A DNA stretch of 64,000 bases, from assembly GCA_947503965.1 (NCBI GenBank), contig CANNFU010000013.1:1-64000 (forward strand), written 5' to 3'. The translations under genes were made by a program, and so were the position numbers. Below are positions 14,827 to 24,296 of the stretch, in pieces (the stretch's first letter is position 1; every line of letters begins with the position of its first letter). The notes below the pieces were generated by a model. That model had not been told where the DNA came from. It ran no database searches and saw only the letters and a program-made list of their open reading frames with translations. Source of the DNA: an uncultured Paracoccaceae bacterium. Lineage in GTDB: Bacteria; Pseudomonadota; Alphaproteobacteria; Rhodobacterales; Rhodobacteraceae.

Positions 14827-17703
14827 TTACGCTGCCCAGATTCTGCAGAGCGTGGCTTTCGTCTCTTGCATCTGGGTTACTGAATCATAGCCATAGGTCT
14901 GCGCGGTGTTGGTGCTTTCGCCCAGCACATAGGGGTCGGCCCCGTCGGGGTATTTGTCCCGCAGGTCCACGCCTTCCATATGCCCGCCAAAGTGGAATGG
15001 CATGAATGCCACGCCTTCGCCCACCCGTTCGGTGATCATAGCCATGACTTTGACCTTGCCGCCTTCGGGCCCTTCGACCCAGACCTGTTCGCCATCCCGC
15101 ACGCCAAGGTTATTCGCGTCGCGCAGGTTGATTTCGACGAACATGTCCTGCTGCAGTTCGGCCAGCCAAGGGTTCGATCGGCTTTCGTCACCACCGCCTT
15201 CGTATTCGACCAGACGACCCGAGGTCAGAATGATCGGATACTCTTCAGAAAAGTCATTCTCCTGAATGGACTTGTAAAGCGTCGGGACGCGCCAGAATTT
15301 CCGGTCCTCATAGGTCGGATAATCGGCAACCAGATCGCGGCGGTTGCTGTAAAGCGGCTCGCGATGCAGCGGCACAGGGTCGGGGAAGGTCCAGACCACG
15401 GCCCGCGCCTTGGCGTTGCCAAATGGCGCACAACCATGCTTGATCGCCACCCGCTGGATGCCGCCGGACAGGTCGGTCTTCCAGTTAGCTGTCGGACCGC
15501 CAACCGCGTCAATCGCCGCGCGTTCCTCGGCGGTCAGGTCGCCATCCCAGCCCAGATCCATCAGCATTTGCATCGTGAATTCTGGATAGCCATCCTCGAT
15601 TTCCGATCCGACGCTGTAGACACCTTCGGCCAACAGGTTGTCGCCATCCCGTTCCACGCCGAACCGGGCGCGGAAGGTCAGACCACCCTCGGCCACCGGC
15701 AGCGACATGTCGTAAAGGTTCGCAGTACCGGGATGGTTCATCTCCGGCGTACCCCAGCATGGCCATGGCATGCCGTAGAAATCACCGTCAGCCGGGCCAC
15801 CGACAGCGCGCAGCGTCGTCTTGTCGAATGTGTGCTGATTGGCCATGTGCAGCTTCAGCCGTTCCGGGCTTTGGCCGGTATAGCCAATGGTCCACATGCC
15901 GCGGTTAAACTCGCGGGTCAGGTCCTCGATATTCGGCTCTCCACCTTCATCAATGGCGACGTTGCGGAAAATCCGGTCGTGGAAACCGAATTTCTCGGCG
16001 AGGCGGGCCATGATGATATGGTCAGGCAGGCTTTCGAACAGCGGTTCGACCACCTGATCGCGCCACTGCAGTGACCGGTTCGAGGCGGTCACGGACCCGC
16101 GCGTTTCGAATTGGGTACAGGCGGGCAGCAGGTAAACCCCATCTGTCCGGTCCTGCAGTACGGCGGAAACTGTCGGATACGGATCGACCACGACCATCAG
16201 GTCGAGCTTTTCCATTGCCGTTTTCATTTCCTTTTGCCGTGTTTGGCTGTTCGGGGCATGGCCCCACAGCACCATGGCGCGCGTGTTATCGGGCTGGTCG
16301 ATGTTTTCGGCGTCTTCCAGCACACCATCGATCCAGCGGCTGACGGGAATACCGTTCAAGTTCATCATCGACGTGTCGCCGAAGCTCGCCGACGAGAAGC
16401 GTCCCTTGAGCCAATCCAGGTCCTCTTCCCAGACGCGCGCCCAATGGGCCCATGATCCGGGTGCAAGACCGTAATAGCCCGGCAGCGTGTCGGCCAGAAC
16501 ACCTAGGTCAGTCGCGCCCTGCACGTTGTCATGGCCGCGGAAGATGTTCGTGCCGCCACCGGCAACACCCATGTTGCCCAGCGCAAGCTGCAACACGCAG
16601 TAGGCGCGGGTGTTGTTGTTACCGTTCGTGTGCTGCGTGCCTCCCATGCACCACACAACGGTGCCGGGGCGGTTATTGGCCAGCGTAAAGGCCACGCGGC
16701 GCAGCTGTTCGCCTGGTGTGCCGGTGACGCGCTCTACCTCTTCCGGTGTCCAGCGGGCGACCTCTTCGCGGATCTGGTCCATACCCCAGACACGGGTGCG
16801 GATGAATTCCTCATCCTCCCAGCCGTTTTCGAAGATGTGCCAAAGGATACCCCAGACCAGCGCAACATCGCTGCCGGGGCGGAAACGTACGTATTCGTCC
16901 GCATGGGCTGCGGTGCGGGTGAAACGCGGGTCGCAGACGATCAGCGGCGCGTTGTTTTCTTCCTTGGCCTTCAGGATATGCAGCAAGGATACAGGATGCG
17001 CCTCGGCGGGGTTGCCGCCGATGATAAAGATCGCCCGGCTCTTGTGCATGTCGTTGTAGCTATTCGTCATGGCGCCGTAGCCCCACGTGTTCGCCACGCC
17101 GGCAACGGTCGTCGAATGACAGATACGCGCCTGGTGATCGACGTTGTTCGTACCCCAATAGGCCGCGAACTTGCGATAGAGATAGGCCTGTTCGTTATTG
17201 AACTTGGCCGATCCTAGCCAATAGACGGAATCCGGTCCGCTTTCCTCGCGGATCTGCAGCATCTGGTCGCCGATCTCGTTGATGGCCTGATCCCAGCTGA
17301 TCCGCACCCATTCACCGTTTTCCTTTTTCATCGGATAGCGCAGGCGGCGTTCACCATGAGCGTGGTCACGCACAGCGGCCCCTTTTGCGCAATGCGCACC
17401 AAGGTTGAACGGGCTGTCCCAACCAGGCTCCTGCCCGGTCCAGACGCCGTTCTCGACCTCGGCCAGGACGGTACAACCGACCGAGCAGTGGGTGCAGACC
17501 GATTTGATGCTTGTGACGGCGTTGTTGATCGCGCCTTGGGCGTTTGCGGCAGTGACGGTGCCACCTGTTGCCGCGATGGCTGTCAAACCGCCGATGGTCA
17601 GGCCCGATCCGCGCAGGAATGTGCGGCGATCAATGGCCCCGGTGGTTTTCTGGGTCTGGATACCTGCACGGCGCGCAGACCCTGTTGTCTTTCTTCTTAA
17701 CAT
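14827..17703 (-). CDS. fdhA: Formate dehydrogenase alpha subunit, Mo/W-bisPGD, Cys type
   Basis: 958 aa catalytic subunit that oxidises formate to CO2 in the periplasm. It has a Tat signal (DRRTFLRGSG, residues 25-34) and a 4Fe-4S motif at Cys70, Cys73, Cys77 and Cys105. The active-site segment QARICHSTTV places Cys195 where E. coli FdnG has selenocysteine, followed by the conserved His196, so no SECIS element is needed. The PGD-binding and C-terminal molydopterin dinucleotide regions are present (VVWCMGGTQHTNGNNN, ILTSGRLVEYEGGGDESR). The nearby tungstate importer suggests tungsten rather than molybdenum as the metal (inference). The gene is read as a single unbroken frame. Confidence 0.95.
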   Translation of the reverse strand: MLRRKTTGSARRAGIQTQKTTGAIDRRTFLRGSGLTIGGLTAIAATGGTVTAANAQGAINNAVTSIKSVCTHCSVGCTVLAEVENGVWTGQEPGWDSPFNLGAHCAKGAAVRDHAHGERRLRYPMKKENGEWVRISWDQAINEIGDQMLQIREESGPDSVYWLGSAKFNNEQAYLYRKFAAYWGTNNVDHQARICHSTTVAGVANTWGYGAMTNSYNDMHKSRAIFIIGGNPAEAHPVSLLHILKAKEENNAPLIVCDPRFTRTAAHADEYVRFRPGSDVALVWGILWHIFENGWEDEEFIRTRVWGMDQIREEVARWTPEEVERVTGTPGEQLRRVAFTLANNRPGTVVWCMGGTQHTNGNNNTRAYCVLQLALGNMGVAGGGTNIFRGHDNVQGATDLGVLADTLPGYYGLAPGSWAHWARVWEEDLDWLKGRFSSASFGDTSMMNLNGIPVSRWIDGVLEDAENIDQPDNTRAMVLWGHAPNSQTRQKEMKTAMEKLDLMVVVDPYPTVSAVLQDRTDGVYLLPACTQFETRGSVTASNRSLQWRDQVVEPLFESLPDHIIMARLAEKFGFHDRIFRNVAIDEGGEPNIEDLTREFNRGMWTIGYTGQSPERLKLHMANQHTFDKTTLRAVGGPADGDFYGMPWPCWGTPEMNHPGTANLYDMSLPVAEGGLTFRARFGVERDGDNLLAEGVYSVGSEIEDGYPEFTMQMLMDLGWDGDLTAEERAAIDAVGGPTANWKTDLSGGIQRVAIKHGCAPFGNAKARAVVWTFPDPVPLHREPLYSNRRDLVADYPTYEDRKFWRVPTLYKSIQENDFSEEYPIILTSGRLVEYEGGGDESRSNPWLAELQQDMFVEINLRDANNLGVRDGEQVWVEGPEGGKVKVMAMITERVGEGVAFMPFHFGGHMEGVDLRDKYPDGADPYVLGESTNTAQTYGYDSVTQMQETKATLCRIWAA

Positions 17704-17766
17704 GTCTTTCTCCCTGGCAATTGTCGGGCACTGCCCGACTGGCTGGGTTTCGTAAGGTGCGTCGCG

Positions 17767-17952
17767 TCAGAAACGGGCGCTGGCCAGATATGCGCGGGTA
17801 TGCGCGGTGTCCTGCATCTTGTCAGAATTCAGATCCACCGGCGCTGCCGATGCCGCTGTTCCGGATGCCGCTGCGGCCACTGCCGCTGGGGCTGCCACCC
17901 CGAGTTTAAGAAAATCACGGCGGTTTGTGCCGTCTTCCTTGCTCTTTGCCAT
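17767..17952 (-). CDS. Small Tat-signal protein of the formate dehydrogenase region
   Basis: 61 aa from the ATG at 17952 (GGGAG ribosome site 8 nt upstream). It is essentially a twin-arginine signal (TNRRDFLKLGVAAPAAVAAAAS) with a short mature tail. It matches the small Tat-targeted protein routinely found just upstream of fdhA in this type of cluster (the TIGR02811 family). The role is unknown; it may help assembly or export of the enzyme. It lies 63 bp upstream of fdhA. Confidence 0.85.
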   Translation of the reverse strand: MAKSKEDGTNRRDFLKLGVAAPAAVAAAASGTAASAAPVDLNSDKMQDTAHTRAYLASARF

Positions 17953-18002
17953 GGGAACGTCTCCCCTTTCGTTATGACGGACACACCGCCGTTCCACGCG
18001 GA

Positions 18003-18614
18003 TTACTCCGCAATCATTCGAAACGCTTCGCGTTCGATCTCCATGAATTCACGGCCCACAGCGCCAACAGACGCATACAGGACCGAGTTTTTCGCCGCCT
18101 CCAGATCACTGAAAAAGTGACCGGCCCAGGGGCCGACATGTTTGTTGAAAAACGCCTTCTGTGCCGCAAGGTCGGCCGCACCGGCTGCAAACCGACCGAT
18201 GATCAGACCACCCATCATCTCCATCAGCGACGCGATGTTATCTTCGGGCTCGTAGACGTTCTGCGCCCGCGCAATGCCCATTGCCGCCATATCGCCACGC
18301 AAGGTCGCAAGCGGCTTTTCGTTCAGGAAACCAGTCAGATAGTAGCTGGCAAAAGGCAAAAGCTCCCCCCTACCCAGCCCAATAAAAAGCGCGTTGAATT
18401 CGCGCGTGACCGCTTTGAGTTTGCTGACTTGGGCGACATTGGCAAGCTGTGTGATCGCTTGGCCCAGCGCAGTCTCATCTCCGGTCAGCCCGGCGGTCTG
18501 TTCCAGCACCATCTCATCGGGTGGGCCAGCCAGCAAAAGACCGAGAAAATTGTAAAGATCAGCACGCAGCCGATCTTCCTGCGCGATTGCGGTCATATCT
18601 TCGGCAACACTCAT
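18003..18614 (-). CDS. TorD/DmsD-family chaperone for formate dehydrogenase
   Basis: 203 aa all-helical protein of the TorD-like redox enzyme chaperone family, which binds the Tat signal of molybdo/tungsto-enzymes and holds them until the cofactor is inserted. Family features include LRADLYNFLGLLLAGPPDEM near the start and the LPFASYYLTGFLNEKPLATLRGDM segment around residues 100-125. The gene overlaps the DUF3306 gene by 4 bp and lies 50 bp upstream of the Tat peptide gene, so it belongs to the fdh operon. Confidence 0.9.
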   Translation of the reverse strand: MSVAEDMTAIAQEDRLRADLYNFLGLLLAGPPDEMVLEQTAGLTGDETALGQAITQLANVAQVSKLKAVTREFNALFIGLGRGELLPFASYYLTGFLNEKPLATLRGDMAAMGIARAQNVYEPEDNIASLMEMMGGLIIGRFAAGAADLAAQKAFFNKHVGPWAGHFFSDLEAAKNSVLYASVGAVGREFMEIEREAFRMIAE

Positions 18615-19168
18615 GCTGGCATTGTCTCGTTATCATAGCTGAAACGCATCCGGCGACGCGGTTCCGGCTGCGCCTCTGGTTCAGCATCAACGGGTTCTTC
18701 GGTGGCAGCAACTACGACTTTAGGCATAGATGCAGGTTCTTCTGGCACCTCAGCTTCGTTGTCCCGAGGCTCCAGCAGCGCTTCGGCCTGACGGGCCATT
18801 TCGTTTACATGCGCAAGCATGCCCTTGCCCACCTGATACGCGGTCTGCATGTTTTCGATGACCGTGGCGCTGTCGGTGAAATCATCACCGTAATCCACCA
18901 AACCATCCAAATTGGCCAGGACCGGATTCAAACGCCACAACCGCCGCAGCGCTTTGCGGCGCAGGTGATCCGGGACGGCCTTGGACATGAACCCTTTGAT
19001 ATCATCGCCAAATTCAATTTTGTCCGGATCTGGTAGTTCGAGCGATGCAAGCAGTTCTTCGTCAGTGATATCTACATCCGGTTCAACCGCTGGCTTTGCC
19101 TCGGCCAGAGCCTCTTTTGCGACGTTAGCCTTTCGACGAGACCAAAAATCCTGAGTCGTTTGGGTCAC
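18611..19168 (-). CDS. DUF3306 protein of the formate dehydrogenase cluster
   Basis: 185 aa. The core FWSRRKANVAKEA, DADITDEELLASLELPDPD-like region and LRRKALRRLWRLNPVLANLDGLVDYGDDFTD match DUF3306, found next to fdh genes in many proteobacteria. The rest is acidic, low-complexity and ends with the basic RRRMRFSYDNETMPA. There is no signal peptide. Function is unknown; a role in enzyme maturation is inferred from strict co-occurrence. It overlaps its neighbours by 4 bp on both sides. Confidence 0.87.
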   Translation of the reverse strand: MTQTTQDFWSRRKANVAKEALAEAKPAVEPDVDITDEELLASLELPDPDKIEFGDDIKGFMSKAVPDHLRRKALRRLWRLNPVLANLDGLVDYGDDFTDSATVIENMQTAYQVGKGMLAHVNEMARQAEALLEPRDNEAEVPEEPASMPKVVVAATEEPVDAEPEAQPEPRRRMRFSYDNETMPA

Positions 19169-19764
19169 GCAGCGGGCTCCTGTCGTTTGGGCGCGCGGTA
19201 TACATCACTCAGTTGTTGAATGCGGGCATCACCAATGCCGTGTTCGACAATATCGATCCGCTTTTTGTCGCGACGCCGCTTCACGAACACTTCTTCTTCG
19301 TAATATTTGTCGGCAAAATCCCTCACCCAGGCGACAAGCCCCTCGGGCATAGGTACTTTTTCAACAATATCCTCACCGTTATCGGTGTAATCCTGAGCTT
19401 CAAAGGGGGATGCCGTTGCAACCAGAACATCTAGCGGATCAAGCGGATCGTTTTTCGAACGCATCACCACGTAGATCGCAGGCACCTTATCCGCCAATCC
19501 ACTCAGATACGCCTCGCACTCCGCTCCGTGCAGTTCCAGCATTACCGTGGCTGCGTGGAATTCCTGAACGCCACCTTCCTCACGCAACAGTTTCCAATGC
19601 GCCTGTCCGGCACCGGGCAATACGGCAACGGCCTTCCAGCACCATTTAGCCCAGCGGGTCACGCCCGGCGTCTTGCGCACGACGACGCCCAGCGGCATTG
19701 CTTGATACTGGTGTGGATGACGGACCACGCTCCCCCCTAACGCTTGGTATACGGCTGTGCACAT
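19165..19764 (-). CDS. DUF3305 protein, first gene of the formate dehydrogenase operon
   Basis: Up to 199 aa. MPLGVVVRKTPGVTRWAKWCWKAVAVLPGAG is the DUF3305 signature, followed by the ELHGAECEAYLSGL region and a C-terminal basic patch (VKRRRDKKRID). The start is uncertain: the ATG at 19764 has no clear ribosome site, a GTG further in is preceded by GGGGGGAG at short spacing, and an ATG directly opens the MPLG motif. It heads the minus-strand operon DUF3305-DUF3306-chaperone-Tat peptide-fdhABC and is divergent from the polyferredoxin gene across 152 bp that must hold both promoters. Confidence 0.85.
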   Translation of the reverse strand: MCTAVYQALGGSVVRHPHQYQAMPLGVVVRKTPGVTRWAKWCWKAVAVLPGAGQAHWKLLREEGGVQEFHAATVMLELHGAECEAYLSGLADKVPAIYVVMRSKNDPLDPLDVLVATASPFEAQDYTDNGEDIVEKVPMPEGLVAWVRDFADKYYEEEVFVKRRRDKKRIDIVEHGIGDARIQQLSDVYRAPKRQEPAA

Positions 19765-19916
19765 GGTGGCGCAAAAATTTGATCAAAAAAAGGACTTTTT
19801 TAAATCGCCGTTTCCGCGGCGCAGCATATACCTCAGCCATATTCCCGTTTGCTCGTACTTTCATCTATAGCTAGAGTCCGCGTATTGCGGTCACGCAACA
19901 CCGGGGAGAGACATCA

Positions 19917-21884
19917 ATGGCAAGCCAGCGCGACGTGCGCAAGCAACTGATTTTATGTGATTGTTTGGGCACTCAAACGATTGACGCCACAGCCATCGAA
20001 GCAGCAACCGGTCAGAACTGCACACGTGTACACACGGCACTTTGCACACGCGAAATCGACAAGACCGCCGATTTGCTTAGGCAAGGCGGCAGCGTTGTGG
20101 CGTGTCAACAGGAACGCCAGAGGTTTGAAGACCTTGCCCTTGAAATACAGGCGGATACGCCGCAATTCCTAGATATAAGGGATCGTGCGGGCTGGTCCGA
20201 CGACCCTGCGTCAAAAAGCCCCAAGATGGCTGCACTTGCAGCAGAGGCGCTGCTGCAAACCACCTCGCCGAAAGTGCGGGATGTTATCTCAGAGGGGACT
20301 TGCCTCATTATTGGGCAGCATGACGTTTGCCTGTCAGCCGCCGCGCAGCTTTCCGATACACTCAGCGTCACTGCATTGCTGTTGGATGGCACCCCGACCG
20401 AACCCTCGTCGGCCTATGATGTCATCAAAGGTAAGCTGACACACGCATCCGGCAGCCTGGGCCAGTTTGATCTGCGCTTCGATCAGCTTCAGCAAGTCGA
20501 ACCGGGCGGTCGTGGCGCCGTCGGCTTTACCCAACCACAAGATGGCGCGCGATCGACATGCGACATCATCCTTGATCTCTCGGGCAACCAACCCTTGTTT
20601 ACGGCGCATGAAAAACGCGATGGCTATCTGCATGCGGACCCAAAACATGCCCCATCGGTGGCCCGGGCTATCTTTGATGCGGCCCAAATGGTCGGTACGT
20701 TTGAAAAGCCGCTTTATGTGCGGTTGGAACCATCGCTTTGCGCCCATTCCCGTGCGGAAAAGCCTGCCTGTTCGAATTGCCTGAACGCCTGTCCGACCGG
20801 CGCGATCACGTCTGCCGGTGACCATGTGGCGATTGATCCGATGATTTGTGCCGGTTGCGGGGCCTGTTCATCGCTGTGTCCGTCCGGTGCGATCAGCTAT
20901 GATGCGCCACCTGTCCATGACGTGTTTCGACGGATCCAGACGCTCGCCAGCACTTATCGCAAGGCTGGTGGCAAAGACCCCCGACTGCTGGTGCATGATG
21001 ACACCCACGGGGTCGAGATGATCCGCCTTGCTGCGCGCTTTGGCCGTGGGTTGCCTGCGGATGTGATCCCGTTCGAGACAACTGCGCTGGCCAGCTTTGG
21101 CCATGCGGAAATGCTCGCCGCATTGGGCGCCGGATTTGCATCTGTGGCGATTTTGCTGTCACCGAAATCGGATCGGGACACGCTTTCGCGCGAAAGCGAT
21201 CTGGCAGCCGCTATCAGCGAACGCACGATCATGCTGCTTGATATGGATGATCCTGATGGTTTGAGTGCCGCGCTTTATGATGCCCCCTCTGTCACTGCAA
21301 TTGATACCCCAATGCTGCCCATCGGCACACGCCGTCAGGTGGCAAGAACGGCGGCCAAGTCTTTGCGTCAAGACGATATTATCGCGTTGCCTGATACTGC
21401 CCCCTATGGTGCGGTTCTGGTGGATACGGATGCGTGCACCTTGTGCCTGGCTTGTGTGTCGCTTTGCCCCTCTGGTGCTTTGGCTGACAACGAAGACCTG
21501 CCGCAACTGCGGTTTCAGGAAGACGCCTGCCTGCAATGCGGGCTTTGCAGCAATGTCTGCCCTGAAAACGCAATTACGCTGGAGCCGCGTCTGAACCTGA
21601 CCGACACCGCACTGACGCAAGTGGTGCTGAACGAAGAAGAACCCTTTGCCTGTATCGAATGCGGTAGCCTGTTCGGGGTGAAATCGACCATCGAAAAAAT
21701 CACTGAAAAGCTCGCTGGCAAGCATGCCATGTTCGGCAATCCTGACGCCGCCCGCATGATCCAGATGTGCGACAACTGCCGCATTCAGGCGCAGTATCAT
21801 TCCGAGAACAACCCGTTCGCCGCAGGCGAGCGCCCGCGCGTGCGCACGACAGACGATTACTTTTCCGACAGAAAGGACCACTAG
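19917..21884 (+). CDS. Polyferredoxin-like multi-cluster 4Fe-4S protein
   Basis: 655 aa cytoplasmic protein. Four ferredoxin-type motifs are seen: CSNCLNACPTGAI and CAGCGACSSLCPSGAI (about residues 282-325), and CTLCLACVSLCPSGAL and CLQCGLCSNVCPENAI (about 505-560). A further Cys set (CIECG and CDNC) lies near the C terminus. The N-terminal part (LCDCLGTQTIDATAIEAATG) resembles a heterodisulfide-reductase-like or hydrogenase-delta-like module. It starts the plus-strand half of the fdh cluster, with GGGGAG before the ATG. It probably supplies electrons during enzyme maturation or accepts them from it; the partner is not shown by sequence. Confidence 0.85.
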   Translation: MASQRDVRKQLILCDCLGTQTIDATAIEAATGQNCTRVHTALCTREIDKTADLLRQGGSVVACQQERQRFEDLALEIQADTPQFLDIRDRAGWSDDPASKSPKMAALAAEALLQTTSPKVRDVISEGTCLIIGQHDVCLSAAAQLSDTLSVTALLLDGTPTEPSSAYDVIKGKLTHASGSLGQFDLRFDQLQQVEPGGRGAVGFTQPQDGARSTCDIILDLSGNQPLFTAHEKRDGYLHADPKHAPSVARAIFDAAQMVGTFEKPLYVRLEPSLCAHSRAEKPACSNCLNACPTGAITSAGDHVAIDPMICAGCGACSSLCPSGAISYDAPPVHDVFRRIQTLASTYRKAGGKDPRLLVHDDTHGVEMIRLAARFGRGLPADVIPFETTALASFGHAEMLAALGAGFASVAILLSPKSDRDTLSRESDLAAAISERTIMLLDMDDPDGLSAALYDAPSVTAIDTPMLPIGTRRQVARTAAKSLRQDDIIALPDTAPYGAVLVDTDACTLCLACVSLCPSGALADNEDLPQLRFQEDACLQCGLCSNVCPENAITLEPRLNLTDTALTQVVLNEEEPFACIECGSLFGVKSTIEKITEKLAGKHAMFGNPDAARMIQMCDNCRIQAQYHSENNPFAAGERPRVRTTDDYFSDRKDH

Positions 21885-21885
21885 G

Positions 21886-22080
21886 ATGAGCGACGATTTC
21901 AACATGTCCATGCGCAAGTTCCTCAAGCAGGTTGGTGTGACATCGCAACAGGCGATCGAAGAGGCGATGCGCGAACACGGCGCGGCCGGAAAATCGTTTC
22001 CGGCCAAAGTGGTGCTGACCATTCCTGATCTTGATCTTGAACATACCGTGACGGGTACAATTACCGGACAGGACGACTGA
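21886..22080 (+). CDS. DUF6494 small protein
   Basis: 64 aa. The sequence, opening with DDFNMSMRKFLKQVGVTSQQ and closing with a beta-strand end (LEHTVTGTITGQDD), fits DUF6494, known only as a companion of fdh accessory genes. It is packed 1 bp after the polyferredoxin gene and 1 bp before the Mrp gene, so it is translated from the same message. Function unknown. Confidence 0.8.
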   Translation: MSDDFNMSMRKFLKQVGVTSQQAIEEAMREHGAAGKSFPAKVVLTIPDLDLEHTVTGTITGQDD

Positions 22081-22081
22081 A

Positions 22082-23149
22082 TTGACCATCACCCGTGACG
22101 CGGTCATCGCGACCCTGAAGACCATCAAAGACCCCGCCTCGGGCGATGATATCATGGCCGCCGGCCTGGTGCGGGCGCTGTCTGTCGAAGACGGCAATGT
22201 GCGCTTTGTGTTCGAGGTCGCCCCCTCTGCCGCGCAAAAACTGGAACCTGCGCGTGCGCAGGCTGAGGCCGCGTTGAAGGCCATGCCGGGTATCGGCACC
22301 GTATCGGCCATCATGACGGCCCACAGCACACCCGCCGCCCCGCCGGATCTGAAACCGCAACGTGCTGCAGAACCCAAAGGACCGCAAAAGGTGCCGGGTG
22401 TTGACCGGATCATTGCCGTGGCATCAGGGAAAGGTGGTGTTGGCAAATCGACCGTATCCGCCAACCTAGCTTGCGCCTTGGCGGCTGAGGGGCGGCGCGT
22501 TGGTTTACTGGACGCCGATGTTTATGGCCCGTCACAGCCGCGCATGCTGGGCGTCTCTGGCCGCCCCGCGTCACCCGATGGCAAGACGATCCTGCCAATG
22601 CGGAACCATGGTGTAACCATGATGTCGATCGGCCTGATGCAGAACGATGATCAGGCAGTTGTCTGGCGCGGTCCAATGCTGATGGGTGCGTTGCAGCAGA
22701 TGATGAATCAGGTGCAATGGGGTGCCCTGGATGTCCTGATCGTCGATCTGCCCCCCGGTACCGGCGATGTGCAGATGACGCTGACCCAGAAATTCGATGT
22801 CTCGGGTGCCATCATCGTCTCAACCCCGCAGGATGTGGCCCTGATTGACGCGCGCAAGGGGATCGACATGTTCAACCAGTTGGGCACGCCGATTATTGGC
22901 CTGATCGAGAATATGAGCACGCATATCTGCTCAAACTGCGGGCACGAGGAACACACATTCGGCCATGGCGGTGTCGCGGCAGAAGCCAAGAAGATGGGTG
23001 TCCCGTTGCTGGCCGAATTACCGTTACATCTGGATATCCGGCTGGCAGCGGATGGCGGCGCCCCCATTGTCGTGTCCAAACCCGAAAGCGCGCAGGCCGA
23101 GGCATTTCGCGCCGTCGCCCGCCAACTGATCGCAGACGGAACTGCATGA
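22082..23149 (+). CDS. Mrp/NBP35-family P-loop ATPase (Fe-S carrier)
   Basis: 355 aa. An N-terminal MIP18/DUF59 domain (residues 1-85) is followed by the ParA/Mrp ATPase with a deviant Walker A GKGGVGKST at about 122 and LIVDLPPGTGD. The CSNCGHEEHTFGHGG motif carries the CxxC that binds a bridging Fe-S cluster in Mrp proteins. These proteins carry Fe-S clusters to apo-enzymes, and in this setting the target is presumably the formate dehydrogenase or the polyferredoxin. The start codon is TTG. It overlaps the next gene by 4 bp. Confidence 0.9.
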   Translation: MTITRDAVIATLKTIKDPASGDDIMAAGLVRALSVEDGNVRFVFEVAPSAAQKLEPARAQAEAALKAMPGIGTVSAIMTAHSTPAAPPDLKPQRAAEPKGPQKVPGVDRIIAVASGKGGVGKSTVSANLACALAAEGRRVGLLDADVYGPSQPRMLGVSGRPASPDGKTILPMRNHGVTMMSIGLMQNDDQAVVWRGPMLMGALQQMMNQVQWGALDVLIVDLPPGTGDVQMTLTQKFDVSGAIIVSTPQDVALIDARKGIDMFNQLGTPIIGLIENMSTHICSNCGHEEHTFGHGGVAAEAKKMGVPLLAELPLHLDIRLAADGGAPIVVSKPESAQAEAFRAVARQLIADGTA

Positions 23150-23811
23150 ACGCGCCGACCTTTCCACCATTGATGAGCGGCCAGGCCACGGTTGAAGACC
23201 CCATGGATGTGGCGACCCAGATGGCCATAGCGGGCTGCGATGCAGGCACGGTGGTCTATAATCTTGGACCGAATGAGCTGCGCGCTGCGATCATCTTTGC
23301 GCCCGAGGTGCCGCTGTCAGAGGCGATGATCATGCTGCCCATCTGCGGGATTGGCTTTCAGAATGCACTGGGGGCCATCGCCCCGCCGGAAATCGCCGTG
23401 TTGCTTGATTGGGACGGCACCATCCGCGTGAATGGCGCGGTTTGCGGTGCACTCAGCGTCAGCGCGGCGGCGTCAACCGATGACGTCCCGGACTGGTTGA
23501 TTGTCGGCCTGAGGGTTTCGCTGCACAGCAACGCGACAAGCCCGGGCGCGACGCCGGATGTCACAACGCTTTACGATGAAGGGTGCGGCGATATCTCTGC
23601 CACTCAATTGCTGGAGGGCTGGTCGCGACACACGCTCGTCTGGATCAACCGCTGGTCCGACGACGGGGTGCAACCAATCCATGCCGAATACACAGGTCTT
23701 TTGCACCTGCATGACGACCAGATCGGCGTGGACGCGCAGTTTGGCCTGTTGCGCAAAACCGATGGGGCCACCACATTGACCCCGCTGACCGATTTGTTGG
23801 AGCAGACATGA
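23146..23811 (+). CDS. Biotin/lipoate ligase-like protein with DUF4444 region
   Basis: 221 aa. The central GAIAPPEIAVLLDWDGTIRVNGAVCG motif is the binding core of biotin/lipoate protein ligases (substrate loop, WDGTIRVNG), and the C-terminal EYTGLLHLHDDQIGVDAQFGLL fits the DUF4444 end. Catalytic function is uncertain because the N-terminal RGRxGR-type loop of biotin ligases is not seen. It is locked into the fdh accessory operon by 4-bp overlaps on both sides. Confidence 0.75.
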   Translation: MNAPTFPPLMSGQATVEDPMDVATQMAIAGCDAGTVVYNLGPNELRAAIIFAPEVPLSEAMIMLPICGIGFQNALGAIAPPEIAVLLDWDGTIRVNGAVCGALSVSAAASTDDVPDWLIVGLRVSLHSNATSPGATPDVTTLYDEGCGDISATQLLEGWSRHTLVWINRWSDDGVQPIHAEYTGLLHLHDDQIGVDAQFGLLRKTDGATTLTPLTDLLEQT

Positions 23812-24296
23812 CTGACCGTTTCCTTGCGCGCGCGATCCATTTCGATGAAAGCGACATGAATATCTTTCATACGCCTGCGCGTACGGCAGAATGGTGTATT
23901 TCAGGCGGGTTTGAATTTTCGAACTGGTCGACGGGCGATCTGACCGGCAAGGCAAAGCAGGCGTTCACAAATGGCTGGCTGGGGCTTGAAACATTTGGCC
24001 GGGTGTCTGTTGTGGCTGTCACCAAGGTTGAGGATCATGAAGTAACGGCGCTGACCGATGCGCTGGCTGCCCATTTCGTTAGTCACTACGGCGCGCCTGA
24101 TGTCGATGCCGCGCGCGGGGTTGCGATGGATGAAATCGCGCAAATGTCCGAACTTTGCGCCGATCAGGACCCAAATACGCTGCTGATGGTCACGCGCGAA
24201 TTGACTGAAGCCGGGGTGAAGGAAAGCTACCGCATCATCGAACCTCAGTCAGCGGGGCTCGACCAGTTTGCGATCCATGGCTCGCTGGACGATTAG
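23808..24296 (+). CDS. DUF6505 protein, last gene of the fdh accessory operon
   Basis: 162 aa, soluble. FLARAIHFDESDMNIFHTPARTAEWCISGGFEFSNWS is the recognisable DUF6505 start, and LTGKAKQAFTNGWLGLETFGRVSVVAVTKV follows. It is known only from gene neighbourhoods like this one. It overlaps the ligase-like gene by 4 bp at its start and the convergent tupA gene by 4 bp at its stop. Confidence 0.8.
   Translation: MTDRFLARAIHFDESDMNIFHTPARTAEWCISGGFEFSNWSTGDLTGKAKQAFTNGWLGLETFGRVSVVAVTKVEDHEVTALTDALAAHFVSHYGAPDVDAARGVAMDEIAQMSELCADQDPNTLLMVTRELTEAGVKESYRIIEPQSAGLDQFAIHGSLDD

Noticed and set aside
17118..17120. Possible selenocysteine codon in fdhA
   Set aside because: The active-site codon for residue 195 reads as Cys in one unbroken frame, so no recoding is needed.
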